Below, in pieces: positions 19,403-27,940 of a DNA stretch of 64,000 nt. The position numbers and the translations under genes are program-made. Numbering within the stretch: position 1 is the stretch's first letter; each line of letters opens with the position of its first letter. This stretch comes from Shinella sp. PSBB067. GTDB taxonomy: Bacteria; Pseudomonadota; Alphaproteobacteria; Rhizobiales; Rhizobiaceae. The stretch covers positions 2,418,001 through 2,482,000 of the forward strand of contig NZ_CP069303.1 of assembly GCF_016839145.1 (NCBI RefSeq), in the 5' to 3' direction. The notes beneath the pieces were generated by a model. That model searched no databases. It was not told the DNA's origin and saw only the letters and a program-made list of their open reading frames with translations.

Positions 19403-20469
19403 TCGGCGACTCCTTCGGTCAGGGTAACGGTCTGGCCGGGCCGCAGGAGCTTGGTGCCGTCGGCGACATAGATTTCCCCTTCCTCGATCCCGCCGGAAAC
19501 CATCGCCGAGCCGGTCTCGAAGGAAAGGACCTCCACCGGGCGCAGGCTCACCGTGCTGTTCGCCTTGTCGACGACCCAGAGCGCCGGGGTGCTGCCGATG
19601 CCGGAAAGCGCCTGCCAGGGCACGAGCGCGACCCGGCGGGGCGCCAGCGCGCCGACGCCGACCACGGAAGCCCCGAGCGTCATTTCCGGCGGCGTCCGGT
19701 CCATGGCGACCTTCACCCGCACCGTGCCCGTCTGCGTGTCGATGGTCGGCGAGACCTCGCGCACATGGCCGGTCGTGCGCACCCTGTCGTCGCTGAGCAG
19801 CGTGACGATCACCCCGTCCTTCGAGGGCTGCGCGAAGAACAGCGATTCGTAGACGTTGAAGACGGCGTCGCGCGCGCCGTTGTCGGCGATGGTGAACATG
19901 ACCTGCGCCGCCTGCGCAACCTGCCCGGCCTCCGCGAGGCGCGCGGTCACGATGCCGTCGGCCGGTGCGCGCAGTTCCGTGTAGGAAAGCACTTCCTTCG
20001 CCGTGTCGCGCTGGGCGATGGAAGCCTCCCGGGCGCTCTCGGCGGTGCGCAGCGCGGTCTCGGCGTCATCGAAATCGCGCCGCGTGCTGATGCCGTCGTT
20101 GAGAAGGGATTTCTGGCGGTCGAAATTGGCGCGGGCCAGCTTGAGCTGGGCTTCGGCGGCGCGAACGCCCGCTTCCGCGGCCTCCACGTCCGCCCTCTGC
20201 TCCTCCGGATCGAGACGCGCCATCACCTGGCCTTCCTTCACCGCATCGCCCACATCGACGAACCAGCCGGTGATGCGCCCGCCGACCCGGAAGGACAGGT
20301 CCGTCTCGACGCGGGCCACCACCTCGCCGGTCATGGTGACCGTCTGCTCGCGCTCCTCGAAGTGCACCGGCGCCGTGCGCACCGGCCGCGCCAGGCCGTC
20401 GGCAAGCGCCGGTATCGCTGTGGCAGACAGCAGGAGCGCCGCCAGCATCATTCCGCCCGATCGGGTCAT
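19399..20469 (-). CDS. RND efflux periplasmic adaptor (secreted)
   Basis: A 356-residue membrane fusion protein with a cleavable signal peptide (MTRSGGMMLAALLLSATAIP, cut near ALA) rather than a lipobox. The lipoyl and hairpin regions are clear: VGGRITGWFVDVGDAVKEGQ, a coiled coil rich in Ala/Glu/Arg, then LRAPADGIVTARLAEAGQ. ATG is chosen over an in-frame GTG four codons earlier because GGAG lies eight bases upstream. First gene of the efflux operon, with a good promoter and palindrome just ahead. Confidence 0.92.
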   Translation of the reverse strand: MTRSGGMMLAALLLSATAIPALADGLARPVRTAPVHFEEREQTVTMTGEVVARVETDLSFRVGGRITGWFVDVGDAVKEGQVMARLDPEEQRADVEAAEAGVRAAEAQLKLARANFDRQKSLLNDGISTRRDFDDAETALRTAESAREASIAQRDTAKEVLSYTELRAPADGIVTARLAEAGQVAQAAQVMFTIADNGARDAVFNVYESLFFAQPSKDGVIVTLLSDDRVRTTGHVREVSPTIDTQTGTVRVKVAMDRTPPEMTLGASVVGVGALAPRRVALVPWQALSGIGSTPALWVVDKANSTVSLRPVEVLSFETGSAMVSGGIEEGEIYVADGTKLLRPGQTVTLTEGVAE

Positions 20470-20491
20470 CGTCGTCTCCACCGTTGCAGAA

Positions 20492-20540
20492 ACCCATTTT
20501 AATGTGGGTCCTCATTATATCGCGAAGAGCAGACTGGCAA
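20492..20540 (-). promoter_or_regulatory. Efflux operon promoter with overlapping operator
   Basis: Reading the minus strand, TTGCCA (20535-20540) and TATAAT (20514-20519) are 15 bases apart; taking CTTGCC as the -35 gives 16. Just downstream of the -10 is an imperfect palindrome ACCCA-N8-TGGGT (20492-20509), well placed for a repressor. No regulator gene is adjacent. Confidence 0.55.
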
Positions 20541-20943
20541 GCCGCCACACCATCAGACGTTGAACATGCCGCGGGCGAGTGTGGCGGAGTCCACGCGAAA
20601 AGCCAATCGGGGAAGGCCCGGCGGCGGGAAAATGTGATGAATCATATCTTTCAGGGACCTGGCTGCCCCTCGCCGCCCGCGCGACAAGAAAGCCGCCGGC
20701 AGCGCGGAAACGTTGGTGTTCCTCTGCGGCTGCGCGACGGCTTTTTCGGAGCGCCGTTTGCCGGCGCTTCTATCCTGGTCCCCTCTGGACCTCCCACAGA
20801 AAAGCAGGAACCGTGCCAGACTGGAACTGGATCACATAAGCAAAATATTTCAATACGTTGGAAGATCAGCCCTTCGGCACGCATGGCAGTCGGCGTAACG
20901 GATTTGTTCAAAAGCCGGGCAACGCACAAAACTTGAGCGCAGC
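20541..20943. other. Intergenic, no gene recognised
   Basis: About 400 bases between the efflux promoter and the chemoreceptor terminator. Short open frames exist on both strands but none has a convincing ribosome site, codon pattern or recognisable protein. GC content drops toward the right end. I see no RNA gene. Confidence 0.5.
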
Positions 20944-20971
20944 AAAAAAGGGCAGCCCTGCCGGACTGCCC
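20944..20971 (-). terminator. Intrinsic terminator after chemoreceptor gene
   Basis: On the minus strand GGGCAG and CTGCCC pair around a loop, followed by six T (20944-20949). It lies about 25 bases beyond the chemoreceptor stop codon. Confidence 0.8.
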
Positions 20972-20997
20972 TCCTTTCTACTCCAGGATGATACGCC

Positions 20998-23322
20998 TCA
21001 GAACTCTTCCCAGTCCTGCGCCGCCGCACTCGCCGCGGCGGCCTGCCCTGCGCCGCCGAAGGCGCGGGCAAGCTTGTTGCCGAGCGCCCGCGCGCCGGAT
21101 GCCGCAGGGCGTTGTTCGGCGGGAGCGGCCGCGACGGTTCGGTTGACGGTGACGCGCGTGCCGAGCTGGAACTGCGCGATGAGATCGTTCAGTGCCGCCG
21201 CTTCGGTCGCCAGCGCGTGGCTCGCCGCCGTCTGCTCCTCCACCATGGCCGCATTCTTCTGCGTGCCCTGGTCGATGGAGTTGACGGCAGAGCTGATCTC
21301 GTTGAGGCCCGTCGACTGCTCGCGCGCGGACCGCACGATCGCCGCGACGTTCTGGTCGATCTCCTGCACCTGGTTGACGATTTCCGAAAGCGCCGACCCG
21401 GTCTCGCCGACAAGCGCGACGCCGAGATGCACCTGCTCGCCGGACTTGGTGATGAGCGCCTTGATCTCCTTGGCGGCATTGGCCGAACGCTGGGCGAGTT
21501 CGCGCACTTCCTGCGCGACGACGGCAAAGCCCTTGCCGGCCTCCCCTGCGCGCGCGGCTTCCACGCCGGCATTCAGCGCCAGGAGGTTCGTCTGGAAGGC
21601 GATCTCGTCGATCACGCCGATGATGTTGGAGATTTCGCGCGAGGACGTCTCGATGCCGCTCATCGCGTCCACCGCCCGGCGCACGACTTCACCGGACTTC
21701 TCGGCGCCGGCGCGGGTGCGCTCGACGAGCTGGCCGGCATCCTCCGCGCGCTTGGTCGCATCCTTGAGCGAGGTGGTGATCTCCTCCAGCGCCGCCGCGG
21801 TCTCCTCGACGGAAGCCGCCTGCTGCTCGGTGCGCTTGGCAAGATCGTCGGAAGCCGAGCGGATCTCCGCCGAGCCCGCGCCGATCGCATTGGCATTGCT
21901 GCCGACCGAGCGAAGCGCCGACTGCAGCTTTTCGACGGAAGCGTTGAAGTCCTGGCGGACCTGATCGAGCGAGCCGGCAAAGGCCTGCTCGATGCGGTGC
22001 GTCATGTCGCCGTCCGCGAGCCTCTGCAGGCCCTCGGCCAGCGCTTCGACCGCAACCCGCGTCTGGTGTTCGCGCTCGGCCGCCTCCTCGGCGCGCTGGC
22101 GCCGCTCTTCCTCCGTCAGCGCGCGGTTCTGCTCGGCTTCGCCTTCCAGCCGCACCTTGGCGAGCGTCGCATCGCGCAGCACGGCGAGCGAACGGGCCAT
22201 CTCGCCGATCTCGTCCTGGTGCTCCGATTCCGAAAGGTCGACATCCGTGCGGCCGCCGGCAATGGCGCTCGTCGCCGCGATGACCTTGTCGAGGCGCTTG
22301 CGGAAGCGCGCCGCCAGCAGCCAGCCGATCGCGATCATCAGGCCGGCGGCACCGGCGATCACCACGATGGACGTGATGGCGAGGGCGGAGAGATTGGCAA
22401 AGAGCACCGACTTCGGCACCGAAACCACGGTGAACCAGGTCGTTCCCGGCGCAAGCGGCACGGGCACCGCGACCACGATGGACGGGACGCCGCCCGCATC
22501 CTTGATCTCCATCGCCTTTTCCGGGTTGGCGATCAGCGCCTGCCAGGCCGCCGCGTCGAGGCCGGAATCGGCCAGCGTCTTGCCCAGCGTCGCCTGGTCG
22601 GGATGGCTGATGATGCTGCCGCCCTGGCTCAGCAGCGCGACATAACCCTCGCCCAGCGGCTTGAGGCTCGCCATGTCGGCGGCAAGCGCATCGAGCGCGA
22701 TGTCGACGCCCGTCTCGCCCTGGAACGCGCCGTCGAACATCAGCGGCACCATGAAGGAGGTCATCAGCACGTTCTTGCCGCCGATGACATAGCTGTAGGG
22801 TTCGGTCAGGAAGTCCTTTCCGGTCGCCTTCGGCACCTGGTAGTAGTCGCCGGGACCGGGCTTGTCGTAGTCGACCAGCGCCTCCATGCCGACCTTGCCG
22901 TCGTTGCGCACGAAATAGGGAATGTATCGGCCCGTCGCGTCATGGCCGGGCGCGTTCCTGTATGCCTCGTCCTTGCCGTCGAAGGCATTCGGCTCCCAGC
23001 CGGTGCTGACGCCGAGCGCGAAGGGATTGTCGGCCATCAGGCGGTCGAAGATGCCGTTCATCGTCTCGCGGCTCGGCGCGCCCGTCGCCTTCATCGCGTA
23101 GAGCGTCGAGCGCATGTTCCAGCTCAGCGCCTTGACCTTGGCGAAGTAGGTATCGACCTTGCCGGCGCTCGCCTCCGCCGCGTTCACCATTTCCGAGATC
23201 GACCGTTCCTCGACGGCTCGGTAGGACAGCCAGAGCAGAACGCCCGCCGTCGCGACAGTGGTAGCGACACCTGCCGCCACGATGGCGAACATGTTCCGGG
23301 CAGTCGCAGTCCTTGGCAGCAT
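20998..23322 (-). CDS. mcp: Methyl-accepting chemotaxis protein with dCache sensor
   Basis: A 774-residue transmembrane chemoreceptor. Order: first membrane helix near residues 10-32, a periplasmic double-Cache-like sensor of about 270 residues (GWEPNAFDGKDEAYRN, then FMVPLMFDGAFQGETGVDIAL), second helix, HAMP, and a long cytoplasmic signalling hairpin with the invariant tip IDEIAFQTNLLALNAGVEAARAGEAG. It ends DWEEF, a CheR/CheB docking pentapeptide, so it should be a high-abundance, self-adapting receptor. Start MLPRTATARN is backed by AGGAG. The ligand is unknown; Cache sensors often bind amino or organic acids. Confidence 0.93.
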   Translation of the reverse strand: MLPRTATARNMFAIVAAGVATTVATAGVLLWLSYRAVEERSISEMVNAAEASAGKVDTYFAKVKALSWNMRSTLYAMKATGAPSRETMNGIFDRLMADNPFALGVSTGWEPNAFDGKDEAYRNAPGHDATGRYIPYFVRNDGKVGMEALVDYDKPGPGDYYQVPKATGKDFLTEPYSYVIGGKNVLMTSFMVPLMFDGAFQGETGVDIALDALAADMASLKPLGEGYVALLSQGGSIISHPDQATLGKTLADSGLDAAAWQALIANPEKAMEIKDAGGVPSIVVAVPVPLAPGTTWFTVVSVPKSVLFANLSALAITSIVVIAGAAGLMIAIGWLLAARFRKRLDKVIAATSAIAGGRTDVDLSESEHQDEIGEMARSLAVLRDATLAKVRLEGEAEQNRALTEEERRQRAEEAAEREHQTRVAVEALAEGLQRLADGDMTHRIEQAFAGSLDQVRQDFNASVEKLQSALRSVGSNANAIGAGSAEIRSASDDLAKRTEQQAASVEETAAALEEITTSLKDATKRAEDAGQLVERTRAGAEKSGEVVRRAVDAMSGIETSSREISNIIGVIDEIAFQTNLLALNAGVEAARAGEAGKGFAVVAQEVRELAQRSANAAKEIKALITKSGEQVHLGVALVGETGSALSEIVNQVQEIDQNVAAIVRSAREQSTGLNEISSAVNSIDQGTQKNAAMVEEQTAASHALATEAAALNDLIAQFQLGTRVTVNRTVAAAPAEQRPAASGARALGNKLARAFGGAGQAAAASAAAQDWEEF

Positions 23323-23711
23323 GAAACGTCTCCTTGCACCCGGCACGGGTCCGCGCCGGCAATCAGAAATGGCGGAACATGCCGATTGGCGCGGCGTTAC
23401 AGAGACGAAGTCATTTCGCAGACAGGCAGCGTGGCACGCACTGGTTTATGAAACGATAAAATTCGAATGAACCGCCCTCCGGAACGCGGAGAAGACGGAA
23501 AAACCGCTCTTGCGGGATCGTTTTCCAGGGAATCGAAGGCCATGACCGTCCCACGGCACGCATTTCCGGCCGTTCAGCAATAGTGAACGATCCGTTCGTC
23601 CCGGCCGATCTTCCGCAAACGGGGACGAGGGGCGATATTTGCCTCAATGCAAGGCCCCGGAAGCGGGGCAAGCGTGCGAACGCCCCGGAAATATCCGGGA
23701 GAGGAGCCATC
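23323..23711. other. Intergenic, divergent promoter region
   Basis: The 389 bases between the divergently read chemoreceptor and VOC genes hold promoters for both. A short inverted repeat TTGC-N6-GCAA lies near 23639, upstream of the VOC ribosome site GGAGAGGAG. No gene is seen; an open frame continuing the VOC gene upstream lacks conserved sequence. Confidence 0.5.
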
Positions 23712-24665
23712 ATGACCCAGCAGCTTACAGGCATCCACCACCTGACGGCGATCACCGCGAACGCGCCGGAGAACCTGCGCTTCTATACGCAGGTGCTCGG
23801 CCTTCGCCTCGTCAAGAAGACCGTCAACCAGGACGATACCAGCGCCTACCATCTCTTCTATGCCGACGGGCTCGCCTCGCCGGGCACGGACCTCACCTTC
23901 TTCGACTGGCCCGTCGGCCACGAGCGGCGCGGCACGCACAGCGTCTCCCGCACGGGCCTGCGTGTCGCGACCCTCGCCACCCTCGAATGGTGGAAGGACC
24001 GCTTCGCCGACCTTAAGGTCAAGGCCGGCGGGATCCGCGATGTCGGCGGCCGGGCGACGCTCGACTTCGAGGACGGCGAAGGCCAGCGCTTCCGCCTGAC
24101 GGTGGACGAGGCCGGGGCGCCGGCCAACCCCTGGGAAAAGAGCCCGGTTCCGGCCGAACACCAGATCAAGGGCCTCGGCCCCATCACGCTCAGCGTGCCC
24201 GACATCCGCAACACGGAGATCGTGCTCACCGAGGTGATGAACATGAATGAGACCTCGACCTATCCGAACCCGGACGGCGCCGGCGATGTCCACGTCTTCT
24301 CGATGGGCGACGGCGGCCCCGCAGCGGAACTGCATGTCGCCGTCGAGCCGGATCTTCCGGCCGCCCACCAGGGCGCAGGCGCCGTGCACCACGTCGCCTT
24401 CCGCGCCCCGGATGTCGAGGCGCTGCACGCCTGGACGGAGCGCCTGCGCGGCTTCCGCCTGCCGTCGAGCGGCGAGGTCGAGCGCTTCTATTTCCGCTCG
24501 CTCTATTTCCGCGAGCCGAACGGCATCCTCTTCGAGATCGCCACGGACGGCCCCGGCTTCGCCGTCGACGAACCGCTCGAAACCCTCGGCGAGAGCCTGT
24601 CGCTGCCGCCCTTCCTTGAGCCGCGCCGCGCGCAGATCGAGGCCCGGCTGAAGCCGCTCGCATAA
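23712..24665 (+). CDS. VOC family ring-cleaving dioxygenase (MhqO-like)
   Basis: A 317-residue two-module vicinal-oxygen-chelate protein. Metal ligands of the His-His-Glu type can be read at [15 protein letters not shown] and ILFEIATD. The motif [16 protein letters not shown] at the end and [19 protein letters not shown] mark the MhqO/MhqA group, which in Bacillus responds to hydroquinones and diamide. ATG at MTQQLTG follows GAGGAG. It is followed by a terminator and then an FMN reductase gene; the fused VOC-hydrolase gene faces both. Substrate is inferred from family, not shown. Confidence 0.85.
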   Translation: MTQQLTGIHHLTAITANAPENLRFYTQVLGLRLVKKTVNQDDTSAYHLFYADGLASPGTDLTFFDWPVGHERRGTHSVSRTGLRVATLATLEWWKDRFADLKVKAGGIRDVGGRATLDFEDGEGQRFRLTVDEAGAPANPWEKSPVPAEHQIKGLGPITLSVPDIRNTEIVLTEVMNMNETSTYPNPDGAGDVHVFSMGDGGPAAELHVAVEPDLPAAHQGAGAVHHVAFRAPDVEALHAWTERLRGFRLPSSGEVERFYFRSLYFREPNGILFEIATDGPGFAVDEPLETLGESLSLPPFLEPRRAQIEARLKPLA

Positions 24666-24674
24666 CCTGAACCG

Positions 24675-24710
24675 AACCCCGGCGCGACAATCCCGTCCCG
24701 CCGGGGTTTT
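24675..24710 (+). terminator. Intrinsic terminator after VOC gene
   Basis: AACCCCGGCG pairs perfectly with CGCCGGGGTT across a 14-base loop and ends in four T. It lies within ten bases of the VOC stop codon. Confidence 0.8.
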
Positions 24711-24733
24711 CATGCTGGAACAGGAGAGTTCAG

Positions 24734-25291
24734 ATGACGACACTGGTGGCAATCTCGGGCAGCCTGCGCAAGGGCTCCTTCAACACGGCGCTGCTGCGCG
24801 CGGCCCTTGCCATGGCGCCGGAGGGCGTGACGATCGAGGAAGGTTCGATCCGCGGCATCCCGCTCTACGATGCCGACGTGGAGGCTGCCGACGGCATTCC
24901 CGAAGCGGTCGCCCGCCTCAAGGAGCAGGTGGCCGGGGCGGACGGCGTGATCCTCTTCACCCCCGAATACAACAACGGCATTCCCGGCGTCTTCAAGAAC
25001 GCCATCGACTGGATGAGCCGTCCGTCCAACGACATTCCGCGCGTCTTCGGCGGCAAGCCCTTCGCCATCACCGGCGCCTCGCCGGGCAATTTCGGCACCC
25101 TCCTCTCGCAGGAAGCCTGGCTGCCCATCATGCGCACGCTCGGCACCGTGCCGTGGTTCGGCGCCAAGCTGATGGTCTCGCGCGCGGGCACCGTCATCCA
25201 GGACGGCAGGATCGCCGACGAGGCGATCGAAAAGAGGCTGCGCGATTTCGTTGCCGGCTTCGCCGCCTTCGTCACCGAATACAAGCGCTGA
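24734..25291 (+). CDS. NAD(P)H-dependent FMN reductase
   Basis: A 185-residue flavodoxin-fold reductase. The FMN phosphate loop SGSLRKGSFNTALLRAA and the TPEYNNGIPGVFKNAIDWMSRP block are typical of the NADPH-dependent FMN/quinone/chromate reductase family (ChrR, YieF, AzoB). It probably reduces quinones or flavin by two electrons in the cytoplasm. Ribosome site GGAG precedes ATG. Its neighbours are two VOC-type genes, which supports a role in quinone or electrophile tolerance. Confidence 0.88.
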   Translation: MTTLVAISGSLRKGSFNTALLRAALAMAPEGVTIEEGSIRGIPLYDADVEAADGIPEAVARLKEQVAGADGVILFTPEYNNGIPGVFKNAIDWMSRPSNDIPRVFGGKPFAITGASPGNFGTLLSQEAWLPIMRTLGTVPWFGAKLMVSRAGTVIQDGRIADEAIEKRLRDFVAGFAAFVTEYKR

Positions 25292-25309
25292 CAGCACACG
25301 AAACACAAA

Positions 25310-25336
25310 GGGCGCGCCGCATCGGCGCGCCCTTCC
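25310..25336. terminator. Convergent hairpin terminator
   Basis: GGGCGCGCC and GGCGCGCCC form a perfect 9-bp stem with a 5-base loop between the convergent FMN reductase and VOC-hydrolase genes. The T-tract is short on the plus side (TTCCTGTT) and CTTTGTGTTT on the minus side, so it can serve both. Confidence 0.7.
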
Positions 25337-25354
25337 TGTTCGCAATCCCCGGCG

Positions 25355-26911
25355 TCAGCCGGTCACGCGGTCCTTGAAGTCCTTCGCCAGGTCCAGATCG
25401 GCCGCACCGATGTCGTGGCCCGCAGCCAGCAGCGTGTGCTCGACCGTTGCCCCGGCCGCCGTCAGTCGGGCTTCGATCTCCCCGGCATAGCGGCCGTAGG
25501 GATCCGCCGCACCGCTCACCATCAGCACGTTCACGCCGGAAAGATCGGCCTCCGGCACCGTCTCCAGAACGTTCATGCCGCGCAGCAGAACGGCATTGCG
25601 GATCAGGCCCGGATGCAGCAGCATCACCGCGCCGATCATGTTCGCGCCGTTGGAATAGCCGACGAACACGGTCTTTTGCGGATCGAGCCCATAGGCCGCA
25701 TTCGCCCCTTCCATGAAGGCCGCGAAGGCTTCCGCCTCGCTGACGATATCCTTCTGGTCGAAGGTGACGGCCGTCAGGCGGCGGAAGAACCGCGGATAGC
25801 CTTCATCGGTGCTGCGGCCGCGCGGGCTGAGCAGGATGGCATCCGGCGCGAGCCGGGCGCCGAAGGGCAGAAGGCTCGTCTCGTTGCCGCCCGTGCCGTG
25901 CAGCAGCACGACCGCGGTGCCATCGGGGTTTTCCGGGCGATGCACCCGGTGGATGAAGGGCAGGTCCCGTTCGCTCATTCTTTCTTCTCCGGGCAGGGAA
26001 AATTGCGGAAGCCGGGCGCGAACGTCGTCCGGGTCGGTCAGGAAATGCGCGGGAACGAACAGCCTCGTTCCAAGCGTCTCCAGCGGCTCGTCTGCCGTCA
26101 TGCCGGGACCGTCCGTCGCATATTCGACGAGCGAACCGCCCGGTTCGCGGACATAGAGCGAGTAGAAATAGGTGCGGTCGTGCATGTTGGTGTCGCCCGC
26201 ATCCCCTTCGGCGAACCGCGCGGCAGCCGCTTCCACGGCCGCCCGGTCCGGGGCCCGCAGCGCGACATGGTCGATCGTGCCCGTGCCGGGCGCCGAGGTC
26301 CAGAACCCGCGCGCATTGCGGATGTCGAGCACGTCGCCCGCATCGCCGGCTAGCCGCGTGACGCCACCGGCCTCGGCCACCGTGCGGAAGCCGAAATGCC
26401 CGCCGATGAATGCCGCCGTCTCCGCCGGCTTTTCCGACAGGATCGTCGCGCCGCGGATGCGCTGGATCGCATCCCCCGCCGCAATGTCCTTCGTGACATG
26501 CGGCGCGGGACCTTCCACGCCCGCCTCGCCGACCAGCTTGACGATGATGCCGTCCGGGTCCTTCAGCCGGAGCACGGGCTCGCCGAACTCCTGCGCCGGC
26601 CCCGTGAGGGCGATGTTCTGCGTCAGCGCGCGCGTCAGCCAGAAGCCGATCGCCTCCGGCCGGACGGCAAGGACGATCTCCGAGGGCTGGCCGAGCCCGA
26701 CCCGTCCGGGGGAGCCGTCCTCCCAGGCGAGGAAGGTGATCAGCGAACCCGGGCTTGCCGCCGCGTCGCCATAGAAGAGATGGAGCTGGTCGGCGTCTTC
26801 AAAGCCCGCCGTACGCTTGACGAGCCGAAGGCCGAGGAAACCGGCGTAGAAATCGACATTCGCCTGGATCTTGCGGGTGATGCCCGTGATGTGATGGATG
26901 CCGCTTGTCAT
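25355..26911 (-). CDS. VOC dioxygenase - alpha/beta hydrolase fusion (MhqO-MhqD-like)
   Basis: A 518-residue protein joining two enzymes usually coded apart. Residues 1-310 are a two-module VOC protein (GIHHITGITRK, TIDHVALR and SLVEYATDGPG give the His-His-Glu metal site). From about residue 312 it is a phospholipase/carboxylesterase-type hydrolase (VVLLHGTGGNETSLLPF, nucleophile GYSNGANM, acid SGAADPYG, His AGHDIG), as in MhqD. The gene start has a GGAGG site. An internal ATG at 25978, with GGAG eight bases before it, begins exactly at the hydrolase part (MSERDLPF), so a separate 207-residue hydrolase may also be made. Confidence 0.88.
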   Translation of the reverse strand: MTSGIHHITGITRKIQANVDFYAGFLGLRLVKRTAGFEDADQLHLFYGDAAASPGSLITFLAWEDGSPGRVGLGQPSEIVLAVRPEAIGFWLTRALTQNIALTGPAQEFGEPVLRLKDPDGIIVKLVGEAGVEGPAPHVTKDIAAGDAIQRIRGATILSEKPAETAAFIGGHFGFRTVAEAGGVTRLAGDAGDVLDIRNARGFWTSAPGTGTIDHVALRAPDRAAVEAAAARFAEGDAGDTNMHDRTYFYSLYVREPGGSLVEYATDGPGMTADEPLETLGTRLFVPAHFLTDPDDVRARLPQFSLPGEERMSERDLPFIHRVHRPENPDGTAVVLLHGTGGNETSLLPFGARLAPDAILLSPRGRSTDEGYPRFFRRLTAVTFDQKDIVSEAEAFAAFMEGANAAYGLDPQKTVFVGYSNGANMIGAVMLLHPGLIRNAVLLRGMNVLETVPEADLSGVNVLMVSGAADPYGRYAGEIEARLTAAGATVEHTLLAAGHDIGAADLDLAKDFKDRVTG

Positions 26912-27000
26912 GGGGCACCTCCTTTCGCACACACCCAATCAGGATTTGCCGGGCCGCACCAGCCGGCGCCCGGTGAATGGACTGTCCACAAAACGAAACC

Positions 27001-27021
27001 GGCCCCGCCGCTGGCGAGGCC
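27001..27021 (-). terminator. Weak terminator after small 72-residue gene
   Basis: On the minus strand a 9-bp stem with one mismatch (GGCCTCGCC/GGCGGGGCC) and a 3-base loop is followed by GGTTTCGTTTT. It lies downstream of the small gene ending at 27063. Confidence 0.45.
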
Positions 27022-27062
27022 GACAATGCCGGCGCCTTCGCGCCGGCGTTTCCGATTGGGGT

Positions 27063-27281
27063 TCAGGCGGCCGCAATGTTGGCCGGCGACATCGCCCGCA
27101 CCGAGGCGGACGGATCGTTGAGGAGACGGCGGATCGCGGCGCGCACCTCGTCTGCCGAGGAGAAACGCTGGGAATCCAGGTCCCACACGGAATACTTGAC
27201 GGCCACGAACTTCAGCCGATCCTCATCGGGAACGACGACGCCGACGGCCTCACCACCGATTTCGATAACCTGCTTTTGCAT
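27063..27281 (-). CDS. Small conserved-looking protein of unknown function
   Basis: A 72-residue protein starting MQKQVIEIGGEAVGVVVPDE and ending SVRAMSPANIAAA. It is mildly acidic, with no cysteine, signal peptide or membrane segment. An AGGAG ribosome site eight bases before ATG and GC-rich third positions support coding. It is read toward the fused VOC-hydrolase gene but is separated from it by 150 bases and a hairpin, so it is likely its own transcript. I do not recognise the family. Confidence 0.65.
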   Translation of the reverse strand: MQKQVIEIGGEAVGVVVPDEDRLKFVAVKYSVWDLDSQRFSSADEVRAAIRRLLNDPSASVRAMSPANIAAA

Positions 27282-27940
27282 AACAACTCCTGCCACACCC
27301 GAAGGCACAGCCAATTCAATATTGCGCTTATTTCGACGGAGGGGACTTCAGATCACATTCGGCAAAGGGCCGTATGTGCTTTCCCTTTGATCGTTTCACG
27401 ACAGGAGCACGCCACACGCACGGAGGCGATGCAGTTGGTAATATCGTACATGACACACTCCCTTTGGTTGGCGCTGACGCTGAAATATGGACGCGTCAGG
27501 GGCGGACCGAAATGAACGCATGCGGTCCTCATGCGATGCTCCAACACATAAGCGGCCCTCCCTTTCTTGTCAAGGAAATCCGCAGAATTTTGGAAAAAAT
27601 TGCTGCCAGATTTGTGTGACAATTCGAATCGCAAAATAGTTTTCGCGGATGCAGCATATTTCAGAAAAATATGTCGCGAAGACGAATATTCCGGGGAAAT
27701 CTCGTGGTGCAACCGCACGGCGCAGCGCGCGCCCGCAATCTTCACGTCATGAGCGAAAGTCACCGGATCGGGCAATTGCATCAGTTGCACGAGGGACACA
27801 CCGGCGTGGTGAAGCGGGGAAAAAACGCTGTGGGACCATTCTTTTTCGGAAAGAGGCTCGATCTTCCGGCCGAACATGAATAAAGAGTGAATCGATATTT
27901 TATTGTGCTAAAAAGCCGTGAGTGACTGGCAGGGACGAAC
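27282..27940. other. AT-richer intergenic stretch
   Basis: About 660 bases of clearly lower GC than the surroundings, before the outer membrane factor gene. A 174-codon open frame exists on the minus strand but shows no coding bias and no family signature. Within it a 32-codon frame (27353-27451, MYDITNCIASVRVACSCRET) does have GGGAG six bases before its ATG and might be a leader or small protein. A 70-codon plus-strand frame (27671-27883) lacks a ribosome site. The last 60 bases, rich in A and T, likely hold the promoter for the next gene. Confidence 0.45.

Noticed and set aside
20579..20839. 86-codon frame in the efflux-chemoreceptor gap
   Set aside because: No ribosome site, no coding bias, no recognisable family.
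27353..27877. 174-codon minus-strand frame in the AT-rich gap
   Set aside because: Codon use does not match real genes of the window; only the short 32-codon part has a plausible start.
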